Below are positions 41,027 to 49,307 of a DNA stretch of 64,000 nt, piece after piece. The notes beneath the pieces were generated by a model. The model searched no databases. It saw only the letters and a program-made list of their open reading frames with translations, and was not told the origin of the DNA. The stretch lies in assembly GCF_017877355.1 (NCBI RefSeq), contig NZ_JAGIPR010000005.1, forward strand, positions 369,151 to 433,150. Reading direction: 5' to 3'. A program made the translations under genes and the position numbers. The DNA is from Chryseobacterium jejuense (GTDB taxonomy: Bacteria; Bacteroidota; Bacteroidia; Flavobacteriales; Weeksellaceae). Every line of letters begins with the position of its first letter. The stretch's first letter is position 1.

Positions 41027-42718
41027 ATGACAAATTCTAGAGCAAGAGAAACAACGGAGGCTATTGAAAGATTATACATTTCTATGAGACACTTATTTTA
41101 TAGAGGATTTTTCAAGCCAGGAGGTGTTTCAGGAGAAAGTATCAGAAGCTTGTTGAAAACCATCAATCCGGAAATTTATGGTACCATGAATATCCCGAAC
41201 AAATTGGAACTTGATGGTTTAATGTATGTACTAGACAGGCTTCCGGAAGGGATTGAAGAATGTGCTTTTATTCATCTTACATCTGATGAAGGTTTTGATA
41301 AAGGAAGTTTCGAACCTATTGTTCCAAAGAAAAGAAGAAGAAACTGTTATAGAATAGACGAACACCAGATGAATATTGAGGTTCTTTTGGGCCGTTCCGA
41401 AATTTATGACATTCTTACCCACCTTACATTCCTATTTATAGAAGCTGATAAAATCCGTAATCTGGCATTCATTCAGGATGAAAACTGGAAACCGATACGT
41501 GCCTTCAAAATTATTGAAGAAGTAGTGAAGGGTGAAAAGAAATTCAGCAGAAAAGAAAAAGAAGTGGCATTAATCCATCTTTCTTCTTTAATAGGAAGAT
41601 CTTTTGATGAAACCTTAAGAGCTTACAATACTTTTGGAGATGATGATAATCCTGACCGTTTATTTAAAATCATCTATAACTTAGGAAAAGTAAGTCTTGA
41701 AGATGCAAAAGGATCAAGAGAAAGAGAGATTCATTTCAGTGCTATATTAAAGGAAAGAGTAGGGCACCACTATTTTGGTGAGAAATGGGCTAATAAAGTG
41801 AAAGAAGTTTTATTTGAAAATAATCTTCATACACGTCCGTTGCATATCATTTCTGCCAACATGCACTCTGTGAAAAATATGCTGTATGCAAATGATGCTC
41901 TTAAAAAGAAGCACAACAATGAGGTAGATTATAAACTGTACGAAGAAATCTCCAATAAAAAAGAGCTTCGTGATAAGGTATTAAAATTTGCCATGGATGA
42001 AGGTATGATCCATATTGCTGATAAAAGCGGAAGTAATATTGATGTACAGATCATTGATCTTAGCAAAATGAATCTAAAGAATACTCCATTTGCAGATACT
42101 AAATTTTCTGGAGATGATGTGGTGATGGTATTTGATTATGCTTTCGGAGAACAGGCTTTTGAGGTAATGGATGAATTGCTGAAACCTTACGAACATAAAG
42201 GAGAAGTATACATGATGCATGTGAAATCTGTTTCCATTATGGGGAAAGCGGGAATTCTTACCGGAGCAAAAGGAGATATTATGATCCCCACTTCTCACAT
42301 TTTTGAAGGAACTGCAGATAACTATCCTTTTGAAAATGCACTGAAGCTTGATGATTTTAAAGATGATGAGCTGAAAGCATTTGAAGGACCAATGATTACG
42401 GTTTTAGGAACGTCTCTTCAGAATAAAGATATCCTTTCATATTTTATGAATACTTCATGGAAAGCGATTGGTCTTGAAATGGAAGGAGCTCATTACCAGA
42501 AAGCCATTCAGGTAGCCTCTAAGATCAGACATCATATTTCACCGGATCTGTTCGTTTGTTATGCGTATTATGCTTCGGATAATCCGTTGGAAACAGGAAG
42601 TACACTATCCTCAGGTGGTCTAGGTCTTACAGGAGTAAAGCCAACGTATCTGATTACTTTAAGAATCCTTGAAAAGATCTTAAGAAACGGAAAGAAAGAA
42701 GTTTCTGCTAAGAAATAA
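41027..42718 (+). CDS. DUF6909-like protein with nucleoside-phosphorylase-like C-terminal half
   Basis: 563 aa from MTNSRARETTEAIERLYISM. I recognise it only as a conserved Bacteroidetes protein of the DUF6909 type. The N-terminal ~270 residues are helical and charged. The C-terminal ~250 residues contain DDVVMVFDYAFGEQAFEVMDE, KSVSIMGKAGILTGAKGDIMIPTSH and SWKAIGLEMEGAHYQKAIQVA. This order and the EMEGA segment resemble the active-site motifs of the PNP/MTA-SAH nucleosidase family (GKAG, GDI, MEG). A nucleosidase or nucleotide-binding function is therefore plausible but unproven. It is monocistronic, ending in a terminator at 42741-42770. Confidence 0.65.
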   Translation: MTNSRARETTEAIERLYISMRHLFYRGFFKPGGVSGESIRSLLKTINPEIYGTMNIPNKLELDGLMYVLDRLPEGIEECAFIHLTSDEGFDKGSFEPIVPKKRRRNCYRIDEHQMNIEVLLGRSEIYDILTHLTFLFIEADKIRNLAFIQDENWKPIRAFKIIEEVVKGEKKFSRKEKEVALIHLSSLIGRSFDETLRAYNTFGDDDNPDRLFKIIYNLGKVSLEDAKGSREREIHFSAILKERVGHHYFGEKWANKVKEVLFENNLHTRPLHIISANMHSVKNMLYANDALKKKHNNEVDYKLYEEISNKKELRDKVLKFAMDEGMIHIADKSGSNIDVQIIDLSKMNLKNTPFADTKFSGDDVVMVFDYAFGEQAFEVMDELLKPYEHKGEVYMMHVKSVSIMGKAGILTGAKGDIMIPTSHIFEGTADNYPFENALKLDDFKDDELKAFEGPMITVLGTSLQNKDILSYFMNTSWKAIGLEMEGAHYQKAIQVASKIRHHISPDLFVCYAYYASDNPLETGSTLSSGGLGLTGVKPTYLITLRILEKILRNGKKEVSAKK

Positions 42719-42740
42719 TTTTGATTTCTAATGATAATAT

Positions 42741-42776
42741 AAGCCTTAAGTGTTTTTACACTTGAGGCTTTTTGTT
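42741..42776 (+). terminator. Terminator after the DUF6909-like gene
   Basis: 12-bp arms with one G-U pair (42741-42752, 42759-42770), loop TTTTTA, followed by a T-rich tail. Confidence 0.85.
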
Positions 42777-42819
42777 TTTACACATAGGGTGTGTGGATAT
42801 TTAATAAATACAACGGATG

Positions 42820-42834
42820 AGCCTTGACAAGGCT
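42820..42834. repeat. Short palindrome, one of two similar copies
   Basis: AGCCTTGACAAGGCT. A related palindrome with the same CTTGACAAG core, ATCCTTGACAAGGAT, is at 60471-60485. Both sit in 3' intergenic sequence near AGATCTGC/GCAGATC-like strings, suggesting remnants of one dispersed repeat. Confidence 0.4.
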
Positions 42835-42921
42835 TCTAAAGATCTGCGTTATCTTGAAAATCCACGAGAGCTTAAAAAAATCAATCCTTTAATTACTTAT
42901 CTTTAGAAAAACATATCTATC

Positions 42922-43389
42922 ATGAGTTCAGTATCACAATTAGCTAAAGGATTCAGAGAGGTTCTTCTTGACGGTCTTTGGATTGCCAACACCAACTTTA
43001 AAGATCAGCTTTCTGATGTCACCTGGGAACAGGCGATAACCAGAGTTGGTTCTTTAAATACCATTGCCATGCTCACTTTTCATATTGATTATTATATTGC
43101 CGGAATTATTCCTGTTTTTGAAGGAGGGACACTGGAAATAAAAGACAAATACAGTTTTGATCTAGCACCTATTGAGTCTCAGGAACAATGGGAGACATTG
43201 TTGAATAAGCTATGGTCAGACTCTGAAAAGTTTGCAGAATTATTAGAAAAGATGCCGGATTCAAAACTCAATGAGACGTTTGTAGATGAAAAATACGGAA
43301 CCTATCAGAGAAATATTGACGGGATGATAGAGCATGCCTATTATCATTTGGGACAGATTAGTCTGATAAAAAAACTGTTGACGAATTAA
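42922..43389 (+). CDS. DinB-like four-helix protein
   Basis: 155 aa, predicted all-helical. The metal-ligand His pattern of the DinB/YfiT superfamily is present: His54 in LTFHIDYYIAG, and the pair in MIEHAYYHLGQISLIKKLL near residues 138-142. Members are metal-dependent thiol- or small-molecule-acting enzymes of mostly unknown substrate; the name does not imply DNA polymerase IV. A TATCTTTA -7-like box is at 42898-42905. A small secreted protein follows 14 bp downstream. Confidence 0.8.
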   Translation: MSSVSQLAKGFREVLLDGLWIANTNFKDQLSDVTWEQAITRVGSLNTIAMLTFHIDYYIAGIIPVFEGGTLEIKDKYSFDLAPIESQEQWETLLNKLWSDSEKFAELLEKMPDSKLNETFVDEKYGTYQRNIDGMIEHAYYHLGQISLIKKLLTN

Positions 43390-43403
43390 AACTTTCAATA
43401 AAA

Positions 43404-44039
43404 ATGATGAAACTATATTTTCTTTTTATATTAATATTGCCCTGCTGTTGTTTTTCCCAATTCAAAATTCCCAAAGGATTTTCAGAGTTTACCGAAAGTC
43501 CTTCTAATGGGAAAGAAATGAAAAGAATGATTGTAGATTTTGATAAAGATAAAAAAGATGATGTTATAACCGTTATCTACCAATCAGAATATGAACTGCA
43601 TTCAGCTAAAAAATATGTAATCATCTACCTTTCTTCAAAAAATAAAACCTTCAGTATTGATTTTGATCTGTTCAATGGTGTTTTTGTTATTCCGTTACGA
43701 TATAAAAATGATGTACTGGATTTTTTAGTATACCAGGAAGGAACCGGGGTATATGGACATGGTTTAAAATTAAGATTTAATCAAAAGGTTAAAGAAATAC
43801 AGCTTATAGGATATGATTATAGTTACCGAACTCCAGGCGGGCACTGCAATAAAACTTATAATCTTCTTACCGGAAATTATACTGTAACTAATGATTTTTA
43901 CAATATACAAACAGGGAAAACTGAGATTGAAAATTTTAAAGGGTATAAAAAACCGGCTGGGAAAATATTGATTAATATGTTCTCCAACAAGCTATTTGAA
44001 GATTTAAGCTCAGTGGGTAAAGAGTTTGAAAGAGATTAA
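43404..44039 (+). CDS. Secreted protein of unknown function
   Basis: 211 aa with signal peptide MMKLYFLFILILPCCCFSQ. The mature protein begins FKIPKGFSEFTESPSNGKEMKRMIVDFDKDKKDDVITVIYQ. The DFDKDKKDD segment resembles an FG-GAP/VCBS-type calcium loop at the start of a beta-propeller-like blade. No catalytic motif is recognised. It probably shares a message with the DinB-like gene. Confidence 0.65.
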   Translation: MMKLYFLFILILPCCCFSQFKIPKGFSEFTESPSNGKEMKRMIVDFDKDKKDDVITVIYQSEYELHSAKKYVIIYLSSKNKTFSIDFDLFNGVFVIPLRYKNDVLDFLVYQEGTGVYGHGLKLRFNQKVKEIQLIGYDYSYRTPGGHCNKTYNLLTGNYTVTNDFYNIQTGKTEIENFKGYKKPAGKILINMFSNKLFEDLSSVGKEFERD

Positions 44040-44224
44040 GAACGTATGAATCAAGATCTGTGAAAGTCTTTATAATCCACAGGCAAAAAATAATTTTATA
44101 CTCTTTTAACAATTCAGAATAAGATTCATCTAAAACGAGATAAAAACAGGACAAAACCTTGTTATAGCTCCATATTTGAGGGTTTTGTTTAAATTACCTA
44201 CCTTTAGAAAAAATAAAATTTTAA

Positions 44225-46063
44225 ATGAGAAAATCGGCTGCAATCCTTTTTGCGTTTATCATTTCACAATTTCAGGCTCAACAAGGAGCTTATTATCAGC
44301 AGGCTGCAAAGTACAAGATGGATATTGATGTCAATGCTGAAAAATTTACCTATCAGGGAAAGCAAACCTTAGAATACACCAATAACTCCCCGGATGAGCT
44401 TAATGTGGTATATTTTCACCTGTATTGGAATGCTTTTAAGCCCAATTCTATGATGGACCAGAGAGTGTCTTCTCAAGGGAAAAATGGTGATGGAAGGTTG
44501 CAGAAAAATGGTGTTTCAACACTGTCTACTATTCCGAAAGATCAGGAAGGGGTACAGAATATTAACTGGATCAAACAAAATGGCAAGGATCTGAAATTTG
44601 AAGTTCAGGAAACCATTATGAAAGTGTATCTGGCAGAACCTATCAAGCCAAATTCCACAACAACCTTTACCATGGATTGGGATGCGGTGATACCTCAGCA
44701 AATCAGAAGAAGTGGAAGAAACAACAGAGAAGGAGTGGATATGACGATGACGCAATGGTATCCTAAAATTGCCGAGTATGATTATGATGGCTGGGCAACT
44801 TTTGATTATTTAGGAAGAGAGTTTCATGCACCGTTCTCAGATTTTGATGTGACCATTAAAATTAACAAAGACTATGTAGTGGGAGCAGGAGGAATTCTTG
44901 AAAACCCAACAGAAGTAAAAGGATATGATGCTGCTGCTAAGATCAAAGCAGAAAAAGATAAAAAAGCAACCTGGAAATGGACAGCTAAAAATATTCTTGA
45001 TTTTGCATGGAGTGCAGACAGGGATTATTCTGTAGAAAGTTTCAATGTTCCGGAAGGTCCAAAAGTATATTTAGTCTATCAGAAAAATGATAAAACTAAA
45101 GTATGGGGCGAAGCACAACCTTATATTACCAAATATTTCCAAATCATGAACTCTCATTTCGGAAAGTATGTATATCCAACTTATGCCTTTATTCAAGGAG
45201 GTGATGGTGGTATGGAGTACGGAATGTGTACGATGATTCTTGGAGAAGCTAAAAATATTAAAGACTTAATGGGGCTGATGGCTCACGAAGGGTCTCACTC
45301 CTGGTATCAGCAGATGCTTGCGACCAACGAATCTGTACGTCCATGGATGGATGAAGGGTTTACAAGCTATGCCGAAGGGTACACGATGTATCAGTTGTTC
45401 CCGGAACAATTGCCAAATCCTTTTATGGAAAGACTGGATGCCTATAGAAACTTTATTAAAAAAGGAATTGAAGAGCCTGCAGTTTGGTTAGGAGATCATC
45501 ATGATAACGGAACATCTTATACTTATGCATCTTATGTGAAGGGAGAATTGTATCTGGTACAGTTAGGGTATATTATGGGAGAACAAAACCTTGCAGAAAC
45601 TTTAAAACAATATTATGACCAATGGAGTATGAAACATCCTTCAGACAGGGATTTTCTTCACATTGCTCAAAAGGTTTCAGGAATGGATTTAAAATGGTTC
45701 CATAATTACTGGATCAATACTACCAAAACAATTGATTATGGAATTAAGGATGTAAAATATGATGCAAAATCTACAACAGTTACCCTTGTCAATAATGGTC
45801 AGGTTCCTATGCCAGTAGATTTCAGTGTAATGACTGCAGATAAGAAGGTTGTTACTTATCAGATTCCATTGAATATGACGCATACTTGGAAGGAAAAAGA
45901 TGCTTACGGTGAATTCAAGACAATGCCTTACTGGCCTTGGACTCAGAAAGAGTATACCATTACGATTCCTTATACAAAATCTCAATTGTCTGTACTGGGA
46001 ATTGATTTCAGCCAGAGAATTGCAGATGTAAATATGGCGGATAACTTTGTAGAAGTAAAATAA
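44225..46063 (+). CDS. M1-family metallopeptidase, secreted
   Basis: 612 aa with signal peptide (MRKSAAILFAFIISQFQAQ). The zinc site is HEGSH at 354-358 (HExxH) with the third ligand Glu377 in WMDEGFTSYAEGY, the gluzincin spacing. An upstream GGDGGMEYGMCTMI replaces the GAMEN exopeptidase motif. The N-terminal domain (YKMDIDVNAEKFTYQGKQTLEYTNNSP) and a C-terminal beta domain complete the M1 layout. It is probably a periplasmic or surface aminopeptidase used in peptide nutrition. It is monocistronic with a strong terminator. Confidence 0.93.
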   Translation: MRKSAAILFAFIISQFQAQQGAYYQQAAKYKMDIDVNAEKFTYQGKQTLEYTNNSPDELNVVYFHLYWNAFKPNSMMDQRVSSQGKNGDGRLQKNGVSTLSTIPKDQEGVQNINWIKQNGKDLKFEVQETIMKVYLAEPIKPNSTTTFTMDWDAVIPQQIRRSGRNNREGVDMTMTQWYPKIAEYDYDGWATFDYLGREFHAPFSDFDVTIKINKDYVVGAGGILENPTEVKGYDAAAKIKAEKDKKATWKWTAKNILDFAWSADRDYSVESFNVPEGPKVYLVYQKNDKTKVWGEAQPYITKYFQIMNSHFGKYVYPTYAFIQGGDGGMEYGMCTMILGEAKNIKDLMGLMAHEGSHSWYQQMLATNESVRPWMDEGFTSYAEGYTMYQLFPEQLPNPFMERLDAYRNFIKKGIEEPAVWLGDHHDNGTSYTYASYVKGELYLVQLGYIMGEQNLAETLKQYYDQWSMKHPSDRDFLHIAQKVSGMDLKWFHNYWINTTKTIDYGIKDVKYDAKSTTVTLVNNGQVPMPVDFSVMTADKKVVTYQIPLNMTHTWKEKDAYGEFKTMPYWPWTQKEYTITIPYTKSQLSVLGIDFSQRIADVNMADNFVEVK

Positions 46064-46080
46064 AAAGATAAACATAGAGA

Positions 46081-46118
46081 TAAAAGGAGTATTTGTAAGT
46101 ACTCCTTTTATTTTTTTA
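46081..46118 (+). terminator. Terminator after the M1 peptidase gene
   Basis: Perfect 10-bp arms TAAAAGGAGT/ACTCCTTTTA (46081-46090, 46101-46110) followed by a T run. The coaX -7 box TAAATTTG begins right after it at 46119-46126. Confidence 0.9.
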
Positions 46119-46167
46119 TAAATTTGGGACTCAAATTTTTTTTAAATCATAGCGTGTTTAAATATAA

Positions 46168-46926
46168 ATGAATTCAATTGTAATTAACGTAGGGAACAGC
46201 AATATCAGATTCGGTCTTTTTAATGGTGATAATTGTGATATTTCATGGGTAATCAATACAAAACCTTACAGAACGGCAGACGAGCTTTATGTACAGATGC
46301 TGATGCTTTATCAGACTTATAAAGTTGAACCAAAAGATATAGAGAAAGTAATCATAGGATCTGTAGTCCCTCAGCTTACCAAGGTAATGAGCTCGGGAAT
46401 TAAAAAGATCCACGGAATTACTCCGGTCATTGTTGACCGTGCTACCCCATCAGGAGTACAAGCAAAGTCAAAGCAGATGGGAACAGATATTTATGCCAAT
46501 CTGGTAGCTGCCCATAATCTTTACCCAAACAGAAAGAAGATTGTTATTGATTTCGGAACGGCTCTTACAGCAAGTTGTGTAGCTGAAACAGGCGAAACAC
46601 TGGGGGTAATTATTGCTCCGGGGATTGTAACGTCTTTAAATTCTTTAATCAGCCAGACTGCTCAGCTTCCTGAAATTGAACTGAAAAAGCCGAAATCAGT
46701 GCTTGGATTGGATACCGTAACCTGCATGCAGAGTGGAATGGTATATGGTTTTCTGGGAATGGTGGAAGGTTTCATTGATCGTATCAATGATGAGGTGAAT
46801 GATGATTGCTTTGTTGTGGCAACAGGTGGCGTTTCCCATGTATATAAGCCTTTAACGGACAAAATCCATGTGATGGACAGGTTGCATACTTTGAAAGGGC
46901 TTTATTTCCTTGGAAAAGATTTATAA
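46168..46926 (+). CDS. coaX: Type III pantothenate kinase
   Basis: 252 aa. Phosphorylates pantothenate, the first step to coenzyme A. ASKHA-fold motifs: INVGNSNIRFGLF (phosphate 1), TPSGVQAKSKQMGTDIYANLVAAHNLYP, and KIVIDFGTALTASCV (Asp/Gly/Thr phosphate 2). The C-terminal VVATGGVSHVYKPL fits the family. This monovalent-cation-dependent form is the usual one in Bacteroidetes. A GNAT gene follows 34 bp downstream. Confidence 0.95.
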   Translation: MNSIVINVGNSNIRFGLFNGDNCDISWVINTKPYRTADELYVQMLMLYQTYKVEPKDIEKVIIGSVVPQLTKVMSSGIKKIHGITPVIVDRATPSGVQAKSKQMGTDIYANLVAAHNLYPNRKKIVIDFGTALTASCVAETGETLGVIIAPGIVTSLNSLISQTAQLPEIELKKPKSVLGLDTVTCMQSGMVYGFLGMVEGFIDRINDEVNDDCFVVATGGVSHVYKPLTDKIHVMDRLHTLKGLYFLGKDL

Positions 46927-46960
46927 ATATAATCCGGAGCTTTTGAGCTCCCATATAACC

Positions 46961-47506
46961 ATGAACAAAATGAAAGAATTGAAAGAGTTCCCAAGAATAG
47001 AAACCGAAAGATTGATTCTCTCTCAATTGAAAGAGGAAGATATTCCTTTTATTGTGGAGTTTCTTCAACATAGGATTTTTTCGGATCTTACTTCCAATAT
47101 TCCTTATCCCTATACTGAAAATGATGCTAAGTTCTGGGTAAAAATGTCCAAAGAAGCTTTTGAAAGCAAAACTGGCTTTACATTCGGGATCAGAAACAAG
47201 GAAGAAGGGCTTATCGGAGCTATCGGGCTTCATGACAGGGATGATGATAAGGCAGAATTGGGGTATTGGATAGGAATTCCTTACTGGAACAAGGGATATG
47301 TTACGGAAGCAGCGAGGGCTATTGTAGATTTCGGTTTTAAGGATTTAGATCTTAATAAAATTTATGCTACTCATGTTCTCCACAATCCTGCCTCAGGGAA
47401 AATTATGGAAAAGATAGGAATGGAGCAGGAGGCAATTTTGAAACAACATGCCAAGAAAGATGAAGAGTATTTTGACCTTGCGATGTATTCAATCTTCAAA
47501 GATTAA
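46961..47506 (+). CDS. GNAT-family N-acetyltransferase (RimJ/RimL-like)
   Basis: 181 aa from ATG 46961 (MNKMKELKEFPRIETERLIL). The longer frame starting inside coaX at 46910 adds an unconserved stretch. GNAT features: ETERLILSQLKEEDIPFI, FTFGIRNKEEGLIGAIGLHD, ELGYWIGIPYWNKGYVTEAARAIVDFGF (acetyl-CoA site Q/N-x-x-G-x-G/A variant), and HNPASGKIMEKIGM. It probably acetylates an N-terminal or side-chain amine; the substrate is unknown. It is probably in one operon with coaX. Confidence 0.85.
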   Translation: MNKMKELKEFPRIETERLILSQLKEEDIPFIVEFLQHRIFSDLTSNIPYPYTENDAKFWVKMSKEAFESKTGFTFGIRNKEEGLIGAIGLHDRDDDKAELGYWIGIPYWNKGYVTEAARAIVDFGFKDLDLNKIYATHVLHNPASGKIMEKIGMEQEAILKQHAKKDEEYFDLAMYSIFKD

Positions 47507-47530
47507 TTTGGAGAGTCCTTTATAAAAGAG

Positions 47531-47567
47531 AAATCAGAGAACATTATATTCTCTGATTTTTTTATGC
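47531..47567 (+). terminator. Terminator after the GNAT gene
   Basis: Perfect 11-bp arms AAATCAGAGAA/TTCTCTGATTT (47531-47541, 47549-47559) followed by a T run, before the converging tadA. Confidence 0.88.
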
Positions 47568-47594
47568 TCGTCAAAAGGACTTTTAAAGAAAAAA

Positions 47595-48026
47595 CTATCT
47601 TTTGCTTTTAAAAAAGTCTTTAACAATAGAGGAACATTCGTGTTCCATAATACCTGTGATTACCTCTGTTTTCGGATGAAGGGTAAGATGTTTATTGATA
47701 AAACCTCTTTGTTCATCTCTGGCTCCAATCACTACTTTGGAGATCTGTGACCATGATAAGGCTCCTGAGCACATCACACAAGGTTCCATCGTAACGTAGA
47801 GTGTACAATCTTTTAAATATTTACCTCCTAAAAAGTTAGCAGCAGAGGTTATAGCCTGCATTTCTGCATGGGCAGTAACGTCGTTTAATGTTTCAGTGAG
47901 ATTATGGGCTCTTGCAATGACACGGTTGTTGGAAACTATCACGCATCCAATAGGCACTTCATCCTGTTCCAAAGCAGCCTCTGCTTCCTGCAGGGCTATT
48001 TTCATATAATATTCGTCTGTAAACAT
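47595..48026 (-). CDS. tadA: tRNA-specific adenosine deaminase TadA
   Basis: 143 aa. Deaminates A34 of tRNA-Arg(ACG) to inosine. Zinc-site motifs: HAEMQAI (His plus catalytic Glu) and TLYVTMEPCVMCSGAL (PCxxC). The N-terminus YYMKIALQEAEAALEQDEVPIGCVIV and GFINKHLTLHPKTEVITGI match TadA. Its ATG directly abuts the TAA of the upstream TonB-C-like gene, so it is translated from that message. Confidence 0.93.
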   Translation of the reverse strand: MFTDEYYMKIALQEAEAALEQDEVPIGCVIVSNNRVIARAHNLTETLNDVTAHAEMQAITSAANFLGGKYLKDCTLYVTMEPCVMCSGALSWSQISKVVIGARDEQRGFINKHLTLHPKTEVITGIMEHECSSIVKDFFKSKR

Positions 48027-48626
48027 TTAATCAAAATTTAAAGTTAGAGGAACGCGCAGCCGAGCTCTATAGGGCTGATTGTTTTTTTTAGCAGGTTCCC
48101 ACTTTTTTTTAATCAGTAATATTGCAAGCTCAGCCTGCTTATTGAAACTTTCATTTTCCCCGAAGGCCTTTGCTGTCATGATGCTTCCATCTAGATCTAT
48201 AATGAAGACTACACGGCTTTGAATGATTCCTTTTCCCCTAACCAGGTTTGTATTTAAGTTTTCAGCAATTTCTTTTTTAAAAGCTTCTATACCATCAGGA
48301 TATTTTGGAGATTTGTCTTCTTCGGTATCTTTCATATCGGTTTTTAGCTGGAAGTCCTCCAAAATATAACCAGATTTTATTTTTTCCAGTTCTTCCAGGT
48401 ATTCGTTATTCCTTTTAAGCTCTAATGTTCCTATATCACTGTCTTTTTTCAATGTAATTTTAGCGTGCTTTCTTAAAGGAGCTTCTGCGATATCATCAGT
48501 ATACTTATTATTTATTTTCTGAATTTCAGCATCATATTTTTCCTTAACAAGCTTAAGCCTTTCTGCTTGCTGTGAGAAGTAAAAATTAAGAGAGAAAAAT
48601 AGAAACAGGCCGTAATATTTCTTCAT
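48027..48626 (-). CDS. Secreted TonB-C-like protein, copy 2
   Basis: 199 aa with signal peptide (MKKYYGLFLFFSLNFYFSQQ). The middle is Lys/Glu-rich and helical. The C-terminal ~85 residues (YPDGIEAFKKEIAENL, GIIQSRVVFIIDLDGSIMTAKAFGENESFNKQAE, PYRARLRVPLTLNF) resemble a TonB C-terminal fold, without the N-terminal TM helix and Pro-rich spacer of a working TonB. It is a paralogue of the gene directly upstream (shared YPGG/YPDG, FNKQAE/FNRQAE, PLTL). Frames overlap by one base (TAATG). Role unknown. Confidence 0.7.
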   Translation of the reverse strand: MKKYYGLFLFFSLNFYFSQQAERLKLVKEKYDAEIQKINNKYTDDIAEAPLRKHAKITLKKDSDIGTLELKRNNEYLEELEKIKSGYILEDFQLKTDMKDTEEDKSPKYPDGIEAFKKEIAENLNTNLVRGKGIIQSRVVFIIDLDGSIMTAKAFGENESFNKQAELAILLIKKKWEPAKKNNQPYRARLRVPLTLNFD

Positions 48627-49252
48627 TAGTCCACCATCGTTAAAGTTAAAGGAATTCTGAAACGGAATCTTGCCGGATCACCTTTGACCACAGCGGGAGA
48701 AAATTTTTCAGAAATAGAGTAGAGGGCAATTTCAGCTTGCCTGTTGAAGGTGAAATTATCACCTTGGGCATGAACATTACTGATGCTTCCATCTTTTTCT
48801 ACAACAAAGACAACATCTGTTTTTACTGTTTTTAAGTCGGAATTGACACCATCTGCATAAAGAAGATCTGCGACCTCCTGTCTCAGCGTATTGATTCCGC
48901 CGGGATAATCTGCGACCTTTTCCACATTGGTTGGTTTATCAGTAAGTTCCTGGGAAAATTTACCTATTGTTTTTAAAGTCTGAAGGTCTTCAATATTTCT
49001 GACTCTCAACAGAGCTCCAATTAAGGCCGTGTTTTCAATACTATCCATTTTTTTCATAAAAAAGAGAAAGTCACCTTTGATTAGATTCTTTTTGAAGGTA
49101 TTGGTTTCTGCATCAAACTTTTTCTTGAATTCTTTATTCAGCATACTTCTGTGCTGGTTGTAATAGGTTTTTACCAACCGGAATTCTTCTTTTTGCTGTG
49201 ATAGACAAAACGAAGAAATAATACAGCAGATACAAATGAATAAAGGTCTCAA
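48626..49252 (-). CDS. Secreted TonB-C-like protein, copy 1 (TTG start)
   Basis: 208 aa with a Cys-rich signal peptide (MRPLFICICCIISSFCLSQQ). The start appears to be TTG at 49250-49252; the first ATG, about 36 codons later, would remove the signal peptide. The C-terminal half (YPGGINTLRQEVADLLY, VVFVVEKDGSISNVHAQGD, FNRQAEIALYSI, FRIPLTLTMVD) is TonB-C-like and paralogous to the next gene. A TACCTTTA box directly abuts the TTG (49253-49260), leaving the exact transcription start unclear. Confidence 0.65.
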   Translation of the reverse strand: MRPLFICICCIISSFCLSQQKEEFRLVKTYYNQHRSMLNKEFKKKFDAETNTFKKNLIKGDFLFFMKKMDSIENTALIGALLRVRNIEDLQTLKTIGKFSQELTDKPTNVEKVADYPGGINTLRQEVADLLYADGVNSDLKTVKTDVVFVVEKDGSISNVHAQGDNFTFNRQAEIALYSISEKFSPAVVKGDPARFRFRIPLTLTMVD

Positions 49253-49307
49253 TAAAGGTATATTTATGTAAATATAACTAAAAAATGTGAGATTGATTCA
49301 CAATTTG

